Under the pieces are notes generated by a model that was not told the DNA's origin, searched no databases, and saw nothing but the letters and a program-made list of their open reading frames with translations. A program made the translations under genes and the position numbers. Below, in pieces: positions 1-12,251 of a stretch of 64,000 nt of DNA (within the stretch, counting starts at the first letter, position 1; each line of letters opens with the position of its first letter). Location of the stretch: positions 15,642,397 to 15,706,396 of the forward strand of contig NC_081547.1 of NCBI RefSeq assembly GCF_901000735.1, in the 5' to 3' direction. This DNA comes from Corylus avellana (Eukaryota > Streptophyta > Magnoliopsida > Fagales > Betulaceae).

Positions 1-2670
1 TTGGCTTGTAAACAAAAAGCTCTTAAAAGGTGACTTGCGGAGGTGGAACAAGGATGTCTTTGGGCATGTAGGGAAGAGGAAAAAGGATCTTCTTGAAGAA
101 ATCAGGGAGCTGGATAGTTTTGAGGAAGATTGGGGCTAGGATGATGAGGAAAAGAGGAAGAAATTGTTGCTGTCCATGGAACTGGAAAGATTCCTTTGTG
201 AAGAAATAGTTGGCGACAAAAGTCACAGGCCCTTTGGCTGAAGGAGGGGGATAAGAACACTAAGTTCTTTCATAGGGTGGCGAACTCCAACCGAAGGAAC
301 AATTCTATTGATTCTCTTAAGGTCAATGGCTCATTATCCTCTAATCCTATAGAGATCAAGGAGCATATTGTTTAGTTTTATTCACATTTATTCTCTGAGA
401 GTTGTGGTTGAAGGCCGATTCCAGAGGTTTTACCTTTGCAATCCATTGATGAGGAGGATAGTAGGTGGCTGGAAAGGGAGTTTGAGGAGGATGAGGTGTT
501 TGAGGTTGTTAAGCATATGAAGGGCGACAAGTCTCTAGGTCCGGATGGCTTCTCTATGGGATTTACTAAGGCTTGTTTGGGGGTGATAAAAGAGGACTTT
601 ATGGCTGTTTTTTGTGAGTTTCACATGAAAGCAAGTTTTCAAGAAAGCCTTAACGCATCTTTTATTGCTCTCATTCCTAAGAAAGTAGGGGCGGTGGATC
701 TTAAGGACTTTCGTCCGATAAGTCTTGTGGGGGTGGTGTACAAGTTTATCGCAAAAGTCTTAGCGAATAGATTGAAAACGGTGTTGGCTAAGATCATCTC
801 TCAGTCTCAAAATGCTTTTGTCAAGGGGTGGCAAACCCTGGATTCGGTCCTTATAGGGAACAAATGCATTGACAGCCATTTGTGTTCCAGGATTCCTGGT
901 TTGTTATGCAAGTTGGACCTTGAGAAGGCTTATGATCATGTGAATTGGGACTTCTTATTGCACCTTCTTCAAAAATGTGGTTTTGGGGAGAAATGGAGAG
1001 ACTGGATTGCGTTTTGTATCTCTACAGTTCGATATTCAGTCTTGGTTAATGGAGAACCAGGAGGCTTTTTTAGTAGTTCTCGGGGGATTCATCAAGGTGA
1101 TCCACTTTCTCCTTTGCTTTTTGTTATTATCATGGAGGCATTTAGTATGATGGTGGAAGTGGAAGCGGAAGCTAGGGGGCTGGTTCCACGGTTTTCTATA
1201 GATCCTGTGCATAATCCTGGTCTTAGCGTTTCGCACTTGTTGTTTGAGGATGATACTTTGATCTTCTGTGATGCGGATGAGGAACAACTTTGCAACTTAC
1301 GCTGTCTTTTTCTATGTTTTGAAGCTGCATCAGGGTTAAAGATAAATCTGTCAAAGTCTGAAATTGTTCCTATTGGGGAGGTGCAGAATATTGATTTGTT
1401 GGCTAGCATTCTTGATTGTCGGGTGGTCGGCTTGCATATGAAGTATTTGGGGCTTCCTTTGGGAGCACAATACAAGGATACCACAATCTGGAACTGTATG
1501 CTTGAGACCACGGAGAGGAAGTTGGCTGGGTGGAAAGTGGGCCTTTTATCAAAAGGGGGAAGGCTAATGCTGATTAAAAGCACTCTCTCTAACCTTCCAA
1601 CCTATTTGTTGTCTCTTTTTCCCATTCCCTTGAGTGTGGCAAAGAGGTTAGAGAAGTTGCAAAGGAATTTTTTATGGGGCGGTACCAATGAGGAGACTAA
1701 GTTTCATTTCGTTAAATGGTCTTTAGTTTGCTCTCCTGTGAAAGATGGTGGCTTGGGGATTAGAAATTTGAGTCGGTTCAATCAAGCTTTATCGGGGAAA
1801 TGGTTATGGCATTATGCTACGGAGAGGGAAACTTATTGGAGGAAGGTCGTAGAGATAAAATATGGAAGCATGGAGGGAGATTGGCGTACCAAACAGGTTG
1901 AGAGGCCATTTGGTGTAGGGGTTTGGAAGCATATAAGGAGAGGGTGGGAGTTTTTTTCCAAGTTCATCAGATTTGAAGTTGGTGATGGCACCCAAATTAG
2001 GTTTTGGCATGATATATGGTGTGGTGATCAAACTTTGAAGGAGTCTTTCCCTGAATTGTTTCGCATTGCAAGAAACAAAGAGGCTAGGGTGAGTGATAAT
2101 ATGTAGATTATGAATGAGGAAGCACGTTGGAATGTTTCTTTTTGTCAAGCGGCTCAGGATTGGGAAGTGGAGGTGGTGGTGACTTTCCATGCGAAATTGT
2201 ATGACTCAGCGTCATGATGGGGGGGGTGGATCGCATTTGGTGGATTCCTTCAAAGAGAAAGCTTTTTGAGGTACGTTCTTTCTTCGGTGTGCTTCCTTCT
2301 TCTGCGGAAAGGCACGAGGTGGGGAGCTATTCTTTCCCATGGAAGAGTATTTGGAAGGTTAAAGTCCTGCTCAGAGTTAGTTTCTTTGTGTGGACGGCAG
2401 CCTTTGGAAGGATTCTCACATTGGATAATCTTCGGAAGAGAGGTTTGATCGTGGTGGATTGGTGTAGTATGTGTAAGAGTGGTGAGTCCGTTGATCATCT
2501 CCTCCTCCATTGTGACGTGGCTCGTGCTCTCTAGAGTGTTCTCTTTTCCATTTTTGATGTGAAGTGGGTCATGAATGGCAGGGTTATTGATCTCCTAGCT
2601 TGCTGGAAAGGCCAAAGAGGTAATAAAATGGTGATGGAGGTTTGGAGAATGGCCCCTTTGTGCCTTATGT
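1..2670 (+). pseudogene. LINE (plant L1 type) reverse transcriptase ORF2, decayed
   Basis: Non-LTR retrotransposon ORF2, entering from the left edge. Frame 1 carries the linker typical of plant LINEs ([19 protein letters not shown] near 240-300), then the RT from about 436: template-grip segment ([20 protein letters not shown]), catalytic motif A ([13 protein letters not shown], about 910-950), [11 protein letters not shown] (about 1090-1122) and the active-site box at about 1239-1256. That box reads FEDD instead of the usual FADD or YADD. A zinc-binding zf-RVT region (WCSMCKS...HLLLHC) follows at 2340-2534. Breaks: in-frame stops at 373 and 409, a TAG at 2104, a frameshift at the G-run near 2216-2224, and a TAG at 2533 where sister copies have Trp. 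The 3' part is cut at 2671 by a hAT-like sequence. The endonuclease lies outside the window. Confidence 0.93.
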
Positions 2671-3047
2671 TAGGGGTGTCAACCCGGTCCGGTTTCCCGG
2701 TTTTTTGCCAAAACCGGGAACCGGAACCGGCGTACCCCGGTTCTCGGTTTTGAAAAACCGGGACAAAACCGGGACCTCGGTTACCGGCCGGATCTAGTTT
2801 TACCCGATCCGGTAACCGGTTTTTAAAAAAAATTGGTTTTTTGGCTTATTTTAGGTATTGGGCCTAAAATAAGCCCATTTTTTTTCATAAGTTGGCCCAT
2901 TTTTAAAAAAATCTATTAGTCTCTTTGTCTAAATTAAAGGGGCTTTGTTGTGATTGTTCCAAATAATTAAAAAATAAACCTAAAAAGTCCAAAAATCCTA
3001 AAAAATCAATGTTTTTGCCTATTTGGGCCTTAGAAATAAAAATCAAT
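2671..3047. mobile_element. hAT-like transposon end fragment
   Basis: The LINE frame stops at 2671, where TAGGGGTGTCAACCCGGTCC begins, a typical hAT terminal sequence. Subterminal repeats of CCGG, AACCGG and CCGGTT follow to about 2820, then AT-rich sequence with repeated GGCCCA/GGGCC motifs. No matching right terminus is seen before the next LINE fragment, so this is one end only. A similar right-hand end (GGACTATTTGGACACCCATA) sits near 49394-49413. Confidence 0.6.
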
Positions 3048-3430
3048 TTTTTTTTTGATCGGTTTGGGCTGCTTTGGGTCATGCCTTGCAAGGTAAGGGG
3101 CTTGTTCGATTGCTGGTGGTCGGGAGGACGTTCTCGAAGCGCGGTAGTGTGGAAGATGATTCCTTTGTGTCTTATGTGGTGTATTTGGAATGAAAGGAAT
3201 GCTAGATGCTTTGAGGACTCCACTAGGACTATAGAGGAATTGACTCATTTTTTCTTCTTTATTTTGTATTCCTGGACGGCCGCTTGGCTAGCTCCTATAG
3301 GGATTAGCTTCTTTGATTTCCTTTTTCATTTTTCTCCCTCTTAGGCGCTCTCTTTTATACTTCCCGTGTATGTGGATTGCGCCCCTCTGCGCTCTTTTAT
3401 ATCATTTTTACTTATCAAAATAAAATAAAA
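3048..3430 (+). mobile_element. 5'-truncated LINE, 3' end
   Basis: A second LINE copy, starting inside the zf-RVT region (DRFGLLWVMPCKVRGLFDCW...WCIWNERNARCFEDSTRT) and running through the 3'UTR to the family tail ACTTATCAAAATAAAATAAA. It repeats protein positions already present in the LINE before it (WVMNGRV... there, WVMPCKV... here), so it is a separate insertion. Its closest relative here is the minus-strand copy at 13141-13575. Confidence 0.8.
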
Positions 3431-3468
3431 TACCCTAAACATAAACCTAAGTGTAAAATATATATATA

Positions 3469-4121
3469 NNNNNNNNNNNNNNNNNNNNNNNNNNNNNNNN
3501 NNNNNNNNNNNNNNNNNNNNNNNNNNNNNNNNNNNNNNNNNNNNNNNNNNNNNNNNNNNNNNNNNNNNNNNNNNNNNNNNNNNNNNNNNNNNNNNNNNNN
3601 NNNNNNNNNNNNNNNNNNNNNNNNNNNNNNNNNNNNNNNNNNNNNNNNNNNNNNNNNNNNNNNNNNNNNNNNNNNNNNNNNNNNNNNNNNNNNNNNNNNN
3701 NNNNNNNNNNNNNNNNNNNNNNNNNNNNNNNNNNNNNNNNNNNNNNNNNNNNNNNNNNNNNNNNNNNNNNNNNNNNNNNNNNNNNNNNNNNNNNNNNNNN
3801 NNNNNNNNNNNNNNNNNNNNNNNNNNNNNNNNNNNNNNNNNNNNNNNNNNNNNNNNNNNNNNNNNNNNNNNNNNNNNNNNNNNNNNNNNNNNNNNNNNNN
3901 NNNNNNNNNNNNNNNNNNNNNNNNNNNNNNNNNNNNNNNNNNNNNNNNNNNNNNNNNNNNNNNNNNNNNNNNNNNNNNNNNNNNNNNNNNNNNNNNNNNN
4001 NNNNNNNNNNNNNNNNNNNNNNNNNNNNNNNNNNNNNNNNNNNNNNNNNNNNNNNNNNNNNNNNNNNNNNNNNNNNNNNNNNNNNNNNNNNNNNNNNNNN
4101 NNNNNNNNNNNNNNNNNNNNN
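3469..4121. other. Assembly gap (653 N)
   Basis: A run of N between a plus-strand LINE tail and a minus-strand LINE. Open frames across it are artefacts. Confidence 0.99.
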
Positions 4122-7100
4122 AGAAAAGTTAAAAAATTGAGAGATATTATACGCCACAATACAACCAAAACGCAATTTGACCAAGGTGTTCTTGAGCTCT
4201 TCCCTTGTCTTCTCACGATCTTCAAAACATCTAGCATTCCGCTCTTTCATATACCCCACATTAAGCACAACGAGGCTATCCTCCACACATCTCGAACTAA
4301 GCGTCTACCTACGTGACCTCACCAACAATCTAACACCTTTACCACCCTTGCAGACATAACACAATGCACTCCGCATAGGGTAAAGATCGCACTCCATAAT
4401 TCTCTTGCAACTTTGCAATGGAGTCAAAAATTATCAATAGATTCCCCGCTCCTTCTCCACATGCAATACTATTCCACCACTATGACTCTTTTCTTTCTCG
4501 AATTATCAAATGTCAGAATATTTTCATGACCTGCTGTCCACACAAAAAAAAATTCACTCTCAAAGGGACTTTAACTTTCCAAACACTCCTCCAAGGAGAA
4601 GTAGATAACTCATGAAAAAAAGACCTCAACTCAAATTTCTTCCTCTTCAAAGAAATCCCCTCCAAATACAATTCTCACTACCTTGTCTCCATCTGAGTGA
4701 ATATAACACACCAAAAAATGCAAGCACCAAATCTACCTCCCAATCTTGTACATATTTGACAAAAGACACATTCCACTGAATAACTCCATTGGAAGACATC
4801 AGGTTGTCCACAACCCATGCCTCCTTACAACGAGCAATACTAAATAACTCTGGAAAAGCTTCCATCAATGTCTGATCCCCACACCAAGCATCATGCCATA
4901 AATGAATTTGAGATCCATCACCCATTTCATATCTAATATATCTCGAGAAAACATCCCACCCCCTCCTAATAAGTTTCCACACTCCAACACCAAAACACCA
5001 ACCCCAACTCAAACTATCATATTTTGCTTCCACAACCACCCATCATAACACCTCCCTCTCCAAAGCATAACACGATAACCATTTACCCAACAAAGCTTGA
5101 TTAAACTTAATCAAATTTCTTACTCCCAAACCACCATATTGCATAGGAGAACAAATGGTCGACCATTTAACTAGATGGAATTTAAACTCTTCCTTGATGC
5201 CTCCCCATAAAAAATGTCTTTGCGGTTTTTCAATCCTACTCGCCACACGCAAAGGAATAGGAAACAAAGAAAGATAATTAGTGGGTGAATTGGATAATGT
5301 ACTTTTGTCAACCTACCTCATTTTGACAAATATAGCCTCTTCCAACCCGCTAATCACCTTTTCCATTTTTTCTACAATACCATACCATATTGTAATTGAC
5401 TTGTATGGCGCCCCCAAAGGAAGTCCCAGATATTTCATTGGCACACCGCCACCCTACACCCCAATATACCAGTGAACCTCTCCACATCATCCACCTCACC
5501 AATAGGAATAATCTATAACTTTGACAAATTAATCTTCAACCCTGAGACCACTTCGAAACATTAAAAAAGATATCTCAAGTGACGAAGATGTTCACCATTA
5601 GCTTCACAAAAGATTAAAGTATCATATCCACTGTGCGACACAACCATTCCTGCAGCATTTCTTGATCCCATTGTAGAACCATCCAAAAGACCCCTATCCA
5701 CTATGGCCGACATCATCCTACTCAAAGCCTCTATAACCGCTACAAAAAGTAGAGGTGATAATGGATCCCCTTGTCTTAAGCCCCAAGTACTACTAAAGAA
5801 TCCAGATGGACCTCCATTTATCAAAACTGAATAGCGAACCAAAGAAGTACAAAAGGTTATCCATGCTCTACAATTCTCCCCAAACCCGCTCCTTTCTTGC
5901 AAGCATAACAAGAACTCCCAATTCACATGATTCATATGCCTTTTTGAGATCCAATTTGCATAATAAACCTGGTACTCCTGACCTGAGCCAACTGTCAATA
6001 CACTCATTTGCAATTATAACTGAATCCATAATTTATCTCCCCTTAATAAATGCATTATGTGAATTTGATACAATCTTCTCCAATACTTGTTTCAATATGT
6101 TCGCTAGCACCTTAGAAATTATTTTGTATACAGCACCCACAAGGCTGATTGGATGAAAATCATTAATATCCACCGCACCCACTTTCTTCGCTATGAAAGA
6201 TATGAAAGTGACATTAATACTTTTCTCAAACCACCCTTTACTATGAAATTCTCTAAAGAATGCCATTAAATCCTCCTTCAAAATCTCCCAACATGTTTGA
6301 AAAAACCCCAAAGAAAACCCATCAGGCCCCGAAGCTTTATCCCAGTTCAGATTTTTAACCACCTCAAAAACCTCACTATCCTCAAAGTCTCTTTCCAACC
6401 AAGAACCCTCCTCTTCACCAATGGCTTGAAAAGAGAGTCCATTCATCTTTGGCCACCAACTATGCTGTTCTGAATACAGTTGCATATAAAAACTATACTA
6501 TATGACCCTTTATCTCTATAGAATCTGACGATAAGGACCCATTAACAAGTAAAGACTCGAAAATATTATTTCTTCTATTTGAATTCACCACCCTGTGAAA
6601 ATACTTTGTGTTCTTATCTCCCTCTCTTTGTTTTTATATCGGGCTCACTTCTTCACAAAGAAGCAACCTCTCCAACTCCCTAGCAAACTCCTCTTCCTCA
6701 ACCAACACTCTCCCTTCTCCAGCAAATCTAGCTCTTGAATACACTCCAATAAAGCCTTTTTCTACTTCCCTACATCCCCATAGATTTCTTCATTCCATTT
6801 TCTCAAATCACCTTTCAAAGCTTTCAATTTTCATGCCAACACGCAACTAGGAAAGCCCTCAAACTGATAATTATGTCACCATAATTTCACTTGATCCACA
6901 AATCCCTCAGATTTGAAATATCCTCCACTTCTATTTGATACCCCACAATCTAGCAATTAAGGAAAATGATCCGACAAGACATGAGGGAGTCTCCTTTGAA
7001 CTACATCAGGAAACTGTTCTTTCTAATCAGGAGAGAATAAAAATCTATCAATTCTTGACCAACACTAATTATTGTTGGACCAAGTGAACTTACCACCCAC

Positions 7101-7668
7101 AAGAGGAATGTCCATGAGCCCCTGTTCAAATATGAAGTCAGAAAACTCCCTTATAGCTGAAGAATAACTGGTATCTCCTGATCTCTCACTCGGATATCAA
7201 ATGACATTAAAATCTCCTCCAATGCACCATGGCTTTTCCCACCAACTCATAAGTCCACCCAGTTCATCCCAAAGCAATTTCATGTCATAGTCATTATTAG
7301 GACCATACACGCCCGCAAATGGCCATTCAAAATTATCACAAAAAAGCCTAAAAGAACATGCAACAATAAAACTCTACACACACTCCACCTTTTCTACCAC
7401 CCTTCTGTGCCACATAAGTAAAATTCCTCCAGAAGTCCCCCTCGACCCTAAATAAAAACAATCTACATAAACACAGCCCCCACAAACTCCATATCACCTC
7501 CCAATTAATGAACTTTAGTTTGATTTCCGGCAGACAAACAATATCTACCTTCCACTCCTTAATAAGACCCTTAATCTTCGTCCTCTTCTCCTCCTCATTT
7601 AGCCCTCTCACATTCCACGATACTTGGGCTTCATTAATCATACAGATTCCCCCCTCCTTTCCTTTATC
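4122..7668 (-). pseudogene. LINE endonuclease-RT ORF2, heavily decayed
   Basis: Minus-strand L1-type ORF2. It opens with an endonuclease start (VSWNVRGLNEEEKRTKIKGL, KEWKVDIVCLPEIKLK) near 7640-7540. A TWSNN.CWSRIDRFLFSPD segment follows at 7100-7000, then the [19 protein letters not shown] linker near 6600-6550. RT pieces lie at 6485-6033 (WDKASGPDGFSLGF, HPISLVGAVYKIISK) and 6013-5561 ([31 protein letters not shown]), and zf-RVT pieces at 5267-4647 and 4370-4125. Numerous stops and frameshifts separate them. The active-site box has lost its canonical form (YDT without DD). It ends at the N gap. Confidence 0.9.
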
Positions 7669-8320
7669 ACAGTTTTTTTTTTTTTTTATAAGTAATGATG
7701 CATTAAAGAGCGCAGAGGGGCGCAACTCAAGTACACAGGAAGTATACAAGAAAGCGACAAAGATGGGGAGAAAGAAGAAGAGATCATAAAAAGAAAATCA
7801 GGAAAATTGATCCCTAGGGGAGCAATCCAGCCTGCAGTCCAAGTATAAAGCGTGTACATAAAGAAATGAACAAAGTCCTCAAGGTTTCTAGATAAATCCT
7901 TGAAGCATCTAGCGTTCCTTTCCTTCCATAGGCACCATAAAAGACACAGGGGAGCCATCTTCCAAACCACAGCACTTCGGGACTTTCCACCCGACCCCCA
8001 ACTAGCAAACATCTCCTTGACGCTTCTAGGCATAACCCAACACATGTTGAAACGAGAGAAGATAGCATCCCACAAAGTGCGCGCAACCCCACAGTGAAGA
8101 AAGAGGTGATCCACAGTCTCCCCTTCCAATTCACACATACAACATCGATTAATCACCACAATGCCTATCTTCCGAACATTATCCAAGGTAAGAGATTTCC
8201 CAAGGGCGGCCGACCAAGCAAAAAATGCCACTCTCTAAGGAACCTTGGTGCGCCAAATACTTTTCCAAGGGAAATGGTTGGGCTCTTTAGACTGCCCTCT
8301 CTTTACTTCATAATTGATAG
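7669..8320 (-). mobile_element. 5'-truncated LINE, zf-RVT domain and 3' tail
   Basis: Contains one open frame (8231-7686) with the zf-RVT region: AFFAWSAALGKSLTLDN, CCMCELEGETVDHLFLHC, WCLWKERNARCF. Next come a 3'UTR, the family terminal motif (GCGCCCCTCTGCGCTC...ATTACTTAT) and a poly(A) tail, seen as T at 7673-7688 on the plus strand. The tail abuts the endonuclease start of the preceding LINE, so this copy inserted next to or into that one. The open frame implies it is younger than its neighbour. Confidence 0.85.
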
Positions 8321-8339
8321 AACATACCAATCACTTTAA

Positions 8340-11100
8340 CTATTTTTTTCCTCTGGTATCAGACTTAGCGGAAAGTTCAGATGTGCTAGCCACTTAACTA
8401 AATGAAGATTATTCATGCGCAAGAACTCAGTTTTTAGCAATGCAGTACTTCCATAATCTCGCTATTCTAAATCTGAAAATCCTACATTTCTGCTTCCAGT
8501 CTTTGTCAAATATATCCTGAGTCATTTTACGAGAAACCAATGATGACATAGAATGTATGCAAACACACAGGGACAAGTACTCTATACACACTCCCAAGGG
8601 AGAGAGGAGGGAGGGAGGTCTAAGAAGTAGGTTTTAGATATTAGAACATAGAACAACAGTAATAAAACTCTAAATGGGATTGCTACCCACTTACCCAAAT
8701 TATTTTCATCCTTTATAAATTTCATATATATGAAACTAAGAGTTTGATAAGACTAGTTTACCACATAATTACATTTTAAGTTCCCAAAATATGGACTGAT
8801 TGCTCACCAACCATTCATGTGGCACCCAAAGTCTATAGTCCAAAAAAGCCACTCAAATTTTTTTAATGATTATGCCAAAACATGTACCATAAAATCTAGG
8901 AAGAAATTCGTTCTCGTCCAAAGTGAAAACTTTTGAATAAGAAACATAGTTTGCAGGTCAAAATTTGTTCTAAACAATGTGGGCTTTATAATATCCTTCC
9001 TTGAACCTTCATAACAGATAAAAGATGCACTAGGAACACCTAAGAGGGGTCAACCTAGTACACAATGGAGGGTGAGAGTTAGTCCAACCTGATCTACTCC
9101 TTGCCTTTAAACAACCACTATTTCTTCTCTCCTTGCTTAAGCATTATTGAAACTAGCACATTATAATTTAATTTTAAAAACTTAAATGCATCCCATCTTA
9201 CTTTTCATTACAAGTTAAAATAGGTGTGTGCAAAAATCTATCACGCATCTTTTAATGAAAATACATACTAAATGTTATGCACCAGTACATTACTGAACAT
9301 GTACTTTTTTTCTTTTTTGAAGTGTACCAAACATGTACTTAATGAAAAATATAAAAGAAAAAAAATAGCAGGAAGAAAACTTGAATTCTGATTATCAAAA
9401 TATTAATAGAAAATTAATAGAAAACTCTGATTTTATTGATGTGATACTCATTATATTTCAATATAAATAACTCATAAAGTTCTAATCATTTCAGAAAAAT
9501 ACAGAATAAAATAAACAAAATCTTTTCTCTTCTTTTTAATACAAAATAAAACACATATTTCACTCAATATTTAATGCAATCAAATAAATCTCTTCAACAC
9601 TTTCAAAAAATGCTAGAAAATCTGAGTAAATCACCAAAAAAAAAAAAAAAAAAGTCCAATAAAATATTCAAATGAATTAAAACATAAAATCTTATTGGTG
9701 TGATACCTATTATATTTCAATACAAAAAAACTTTCTAGAGAAACAAACATAAAAATAACCAATTTCCTGTCGTGAAAAATTTATACATAGACACACAGAT
9801 AAATCCAAGCAAAAAAAATTTCAATTAAATAGAAACCCCTAGACGGAATCAAATATAATGCAAAAATAAACAAAATCTTTTTATTTTATAAGTACCTAAT
9901 AAAACAAAATATTGCATTCAACATTTAACGCAATCAGATAAACCATCTCAAGTTCAATGTTTAATTATCTCTTTAGTGTTTCGAAAGAGTTTCTATTCTT
10001 TCTTTTTTTTCCCCCACAAAAATCAAATAACCATACTATAATCTTCCATTAGCCCACTAAAAATCCAAACAATTTCTTATCTTAATTCAGAAGTTGCAAT
10101 TTTCTTCAAAGAACAAACTAAAAATAATAATAATAATAATAAACAACCTACAAATACAGTTAATATTCAATTACAATTGTTTGGAGAGGGTTGTGTTATT
10201 CTTATTAAGGGTTCGTTTGAAATTGCAGTTTTATTAAGTACGATTTAAAAATTTGCATTTTTGAAAGGTTAAGAATAAGAATTACTTTGAGATTGAATTT
10301 TTAGGTTATTATTGTTGAAGAGTAGAGAGAGAAAAAAAAAGTTAATTCTTGAAGTTGTAGTTTTTATCAAATAAAAAACATACACATGGAAGATTAAGAA
10401 GAAAGAATTACTTCAGGTTCATTTTTTAGGTTGTTATATTTGAAGAGTTGAGAGAGAGACGTGGGAAGAGAGAGAGAGAAAAGGGAGAAAAAAAAAAAGA
10501 AAAAAAAAGTTAAATTGGTGAGAGAAAAAAAAAATCCAAAATAATTGGGAGATCTTTATTTTGTAGGGCTTATTATTTTGTAGATAATCGATTATTAATC
10601 AAATTATTTTTCAATGGCTTATTATTTAGAAAAAAACAATGCTTATTTTATAAATTATCTATTATTACATGCACAAAGTATATGTAGAAAAAAAAAATCG
10701 TCTTCTCTAACCTTTTCTAAATTTGAATTAAAAATATTAAAGTGACTAAAAGTATTAATACATAATAATTTGATTTGTATTATTTGTTTCCTTATTTGAT
10801 TTGAACATTAATAATACTTAATATCGTGCATTAAATGTTTGAATTTAATGAAATCACATATAAGGAAAATTATTGAAATATAATTAAATAATTTAATGAC
10901 TGGTTCACTATTGAAAAACCAGTTCACTCTTAAAAAATCAGTTAAAAAATTATGCCTTAAAAAAACGGTTTATCCTTTAAAAAAAAAAGGTTCACTCCAC
11001 ATGTCGCAATATTAAGGCACTTCTGAGAGTGATTCAGCTTTTATATATATATATGATGTTAATAACTTGTTAAGCATAAAACTCATTAAACCTGGTATCT
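8340..11100. other. AT-rich intron or intergenic stretch, no gene seen
   Basis: No convincing coding sequence on either strand. Visible structure: poly(A) near 9638-9652, an AATAAT run near 10125-10140, GA-rich tracts at 10325-10340 and 10445-10500, and a diverged direct duplication. About 9424-9640 and 9684-9970 share TGTGATACnnATTATATTTCAAT and AAAATAAACAAAATCTTTT blocks, with a period of about 260-340 bp. If MED8 is complete outside the window, this is part of its intron 8. Confidence 0.5.
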
Positions 11101-11290
11101 CCTCCCTCCAACCTCCCCTGATTTGAGGGAATCGGTGAAAATAGGAGCTTTGAGAGGACAATAACCCTCCTACTCACCTCAAATCCTCTCCTCCCAAAAA
11201 AGTACATCCAAACAAGGAAAAGAAGAATTCCCCACCCTTAGCCTCTCCTTTCCTCTAATCTCCTCTCCTCCATCCAAATGGACAATTTTT
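11100..11290. repeat. Possible MITE-like purine/pyrimidine block
   Basis: Short block rich in CCTCTCCTC and its complement, with two copies of CATCCAAA in the same orientation about 60 bp apart. It resembles common plant miniature elements built on GGAGAGGA motifs. No terminal repeats or target duplication could be fixed. Confidence 0.3.
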
Positions 11291-11452
11291 CTTAGAAGAC
11301 TTTGTAACAAGGAAAAAAATGACAAATATGCAATCAACAAGCTTATATATATGTGTGTCCGTGCTTGTGCCTGCATGCATTTGTGGCAGATAAGTTTTTT
11401 CACAAAAATAACTACTAGGAGGGGCAAAAAGTGTAGCTTGGTGAAGAGTTAC

Positions 11453-11509
11453 CGGCTGAAACTTTTGCTGAGGCTGGCCTTGCAAATCATGCAGCTGTGG
11501 CAGCTGGTT
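11453..11509 (-). CDS. MED8: MED8 exon 8
   Basis: Acceptor TCATGCAG|AACCAG and donor CAGCCG|GTAACT; 19 codons, NQLPQLHDLQGQPQQKFQP. If the donor is skipped, the frame runs on to a stop at 11255, giving an alternative short C-terminus. Confidence 0.8.
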
Positions 11510-12213
11510 CTGCATGAGGAATAGTCAAATGCTATGCATCTTAGTACTTGGCAATGAAAACATCCAGCAACAAATAAATATCAATTTCAGATGCAGATTC
11601 AAACAATTTTTATTTGGAATATACAGCTAAATTTCCTAAGAAGCAAAACTTGCAGCGACATTAACAAAAAACAAAATTCAAGGCTCTGAAACAGATTTTT
11701 GTAATATGAGAGAGAGTGAGAGATATTAACAGAGATGATTCTTTCACAAACCAAGGTTAATGGAAACATTTTTCCTTCTTGTTTTTAATCTTTAGCCATG
11801 GCAAAATAGTTTACATTCATAAGTTTCAGTCATTTTAAATACAAGGCTTTTCTTTCCTCCACCATGTCTTTTAAAACCTTCAGATTTCCAAAATTTAAAT
11901 TTTATCCAAAGCAGAACCAAAGTTCCTTTCTGAACATATGAATAATGAAGGATGTTTAAGTGAGAAATTTTATTTCCACATTGGATATATGTCCACTGCT
12001 TTAGATGGAAAACTGGAAGCATTACTTGCCAAAAAAAAAAAAAATTGAAGCATAAAAGACAAAACCACTTCAAATTCACATAAATCAGTATTATTCCTCA
12101 CCTGTCCCAGTCCTTGCATCGCAGATTGCCTGAACTGTTGTTGCTGGGCAAGCAGTTGCTGCTGATGCTGAGGTATTTGCATCAGTTTCTGCCTTTGCTG
12201 CTGCTGCTGCTGC

Positions 12214-12251
<38 letters not shown>

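Noticed and set aside
3341..4286. ORFs of 250-300 residues across 3469-4121
   Set aside because: Almost entirely N; artefact of the gap.
8340..11400. Missing 3' exons of MED8
   Set aside because: Read both strands for the Gln/Met-rich C-terminal exons expected after QQKFQP; none found, so they are either left of the window or lost.
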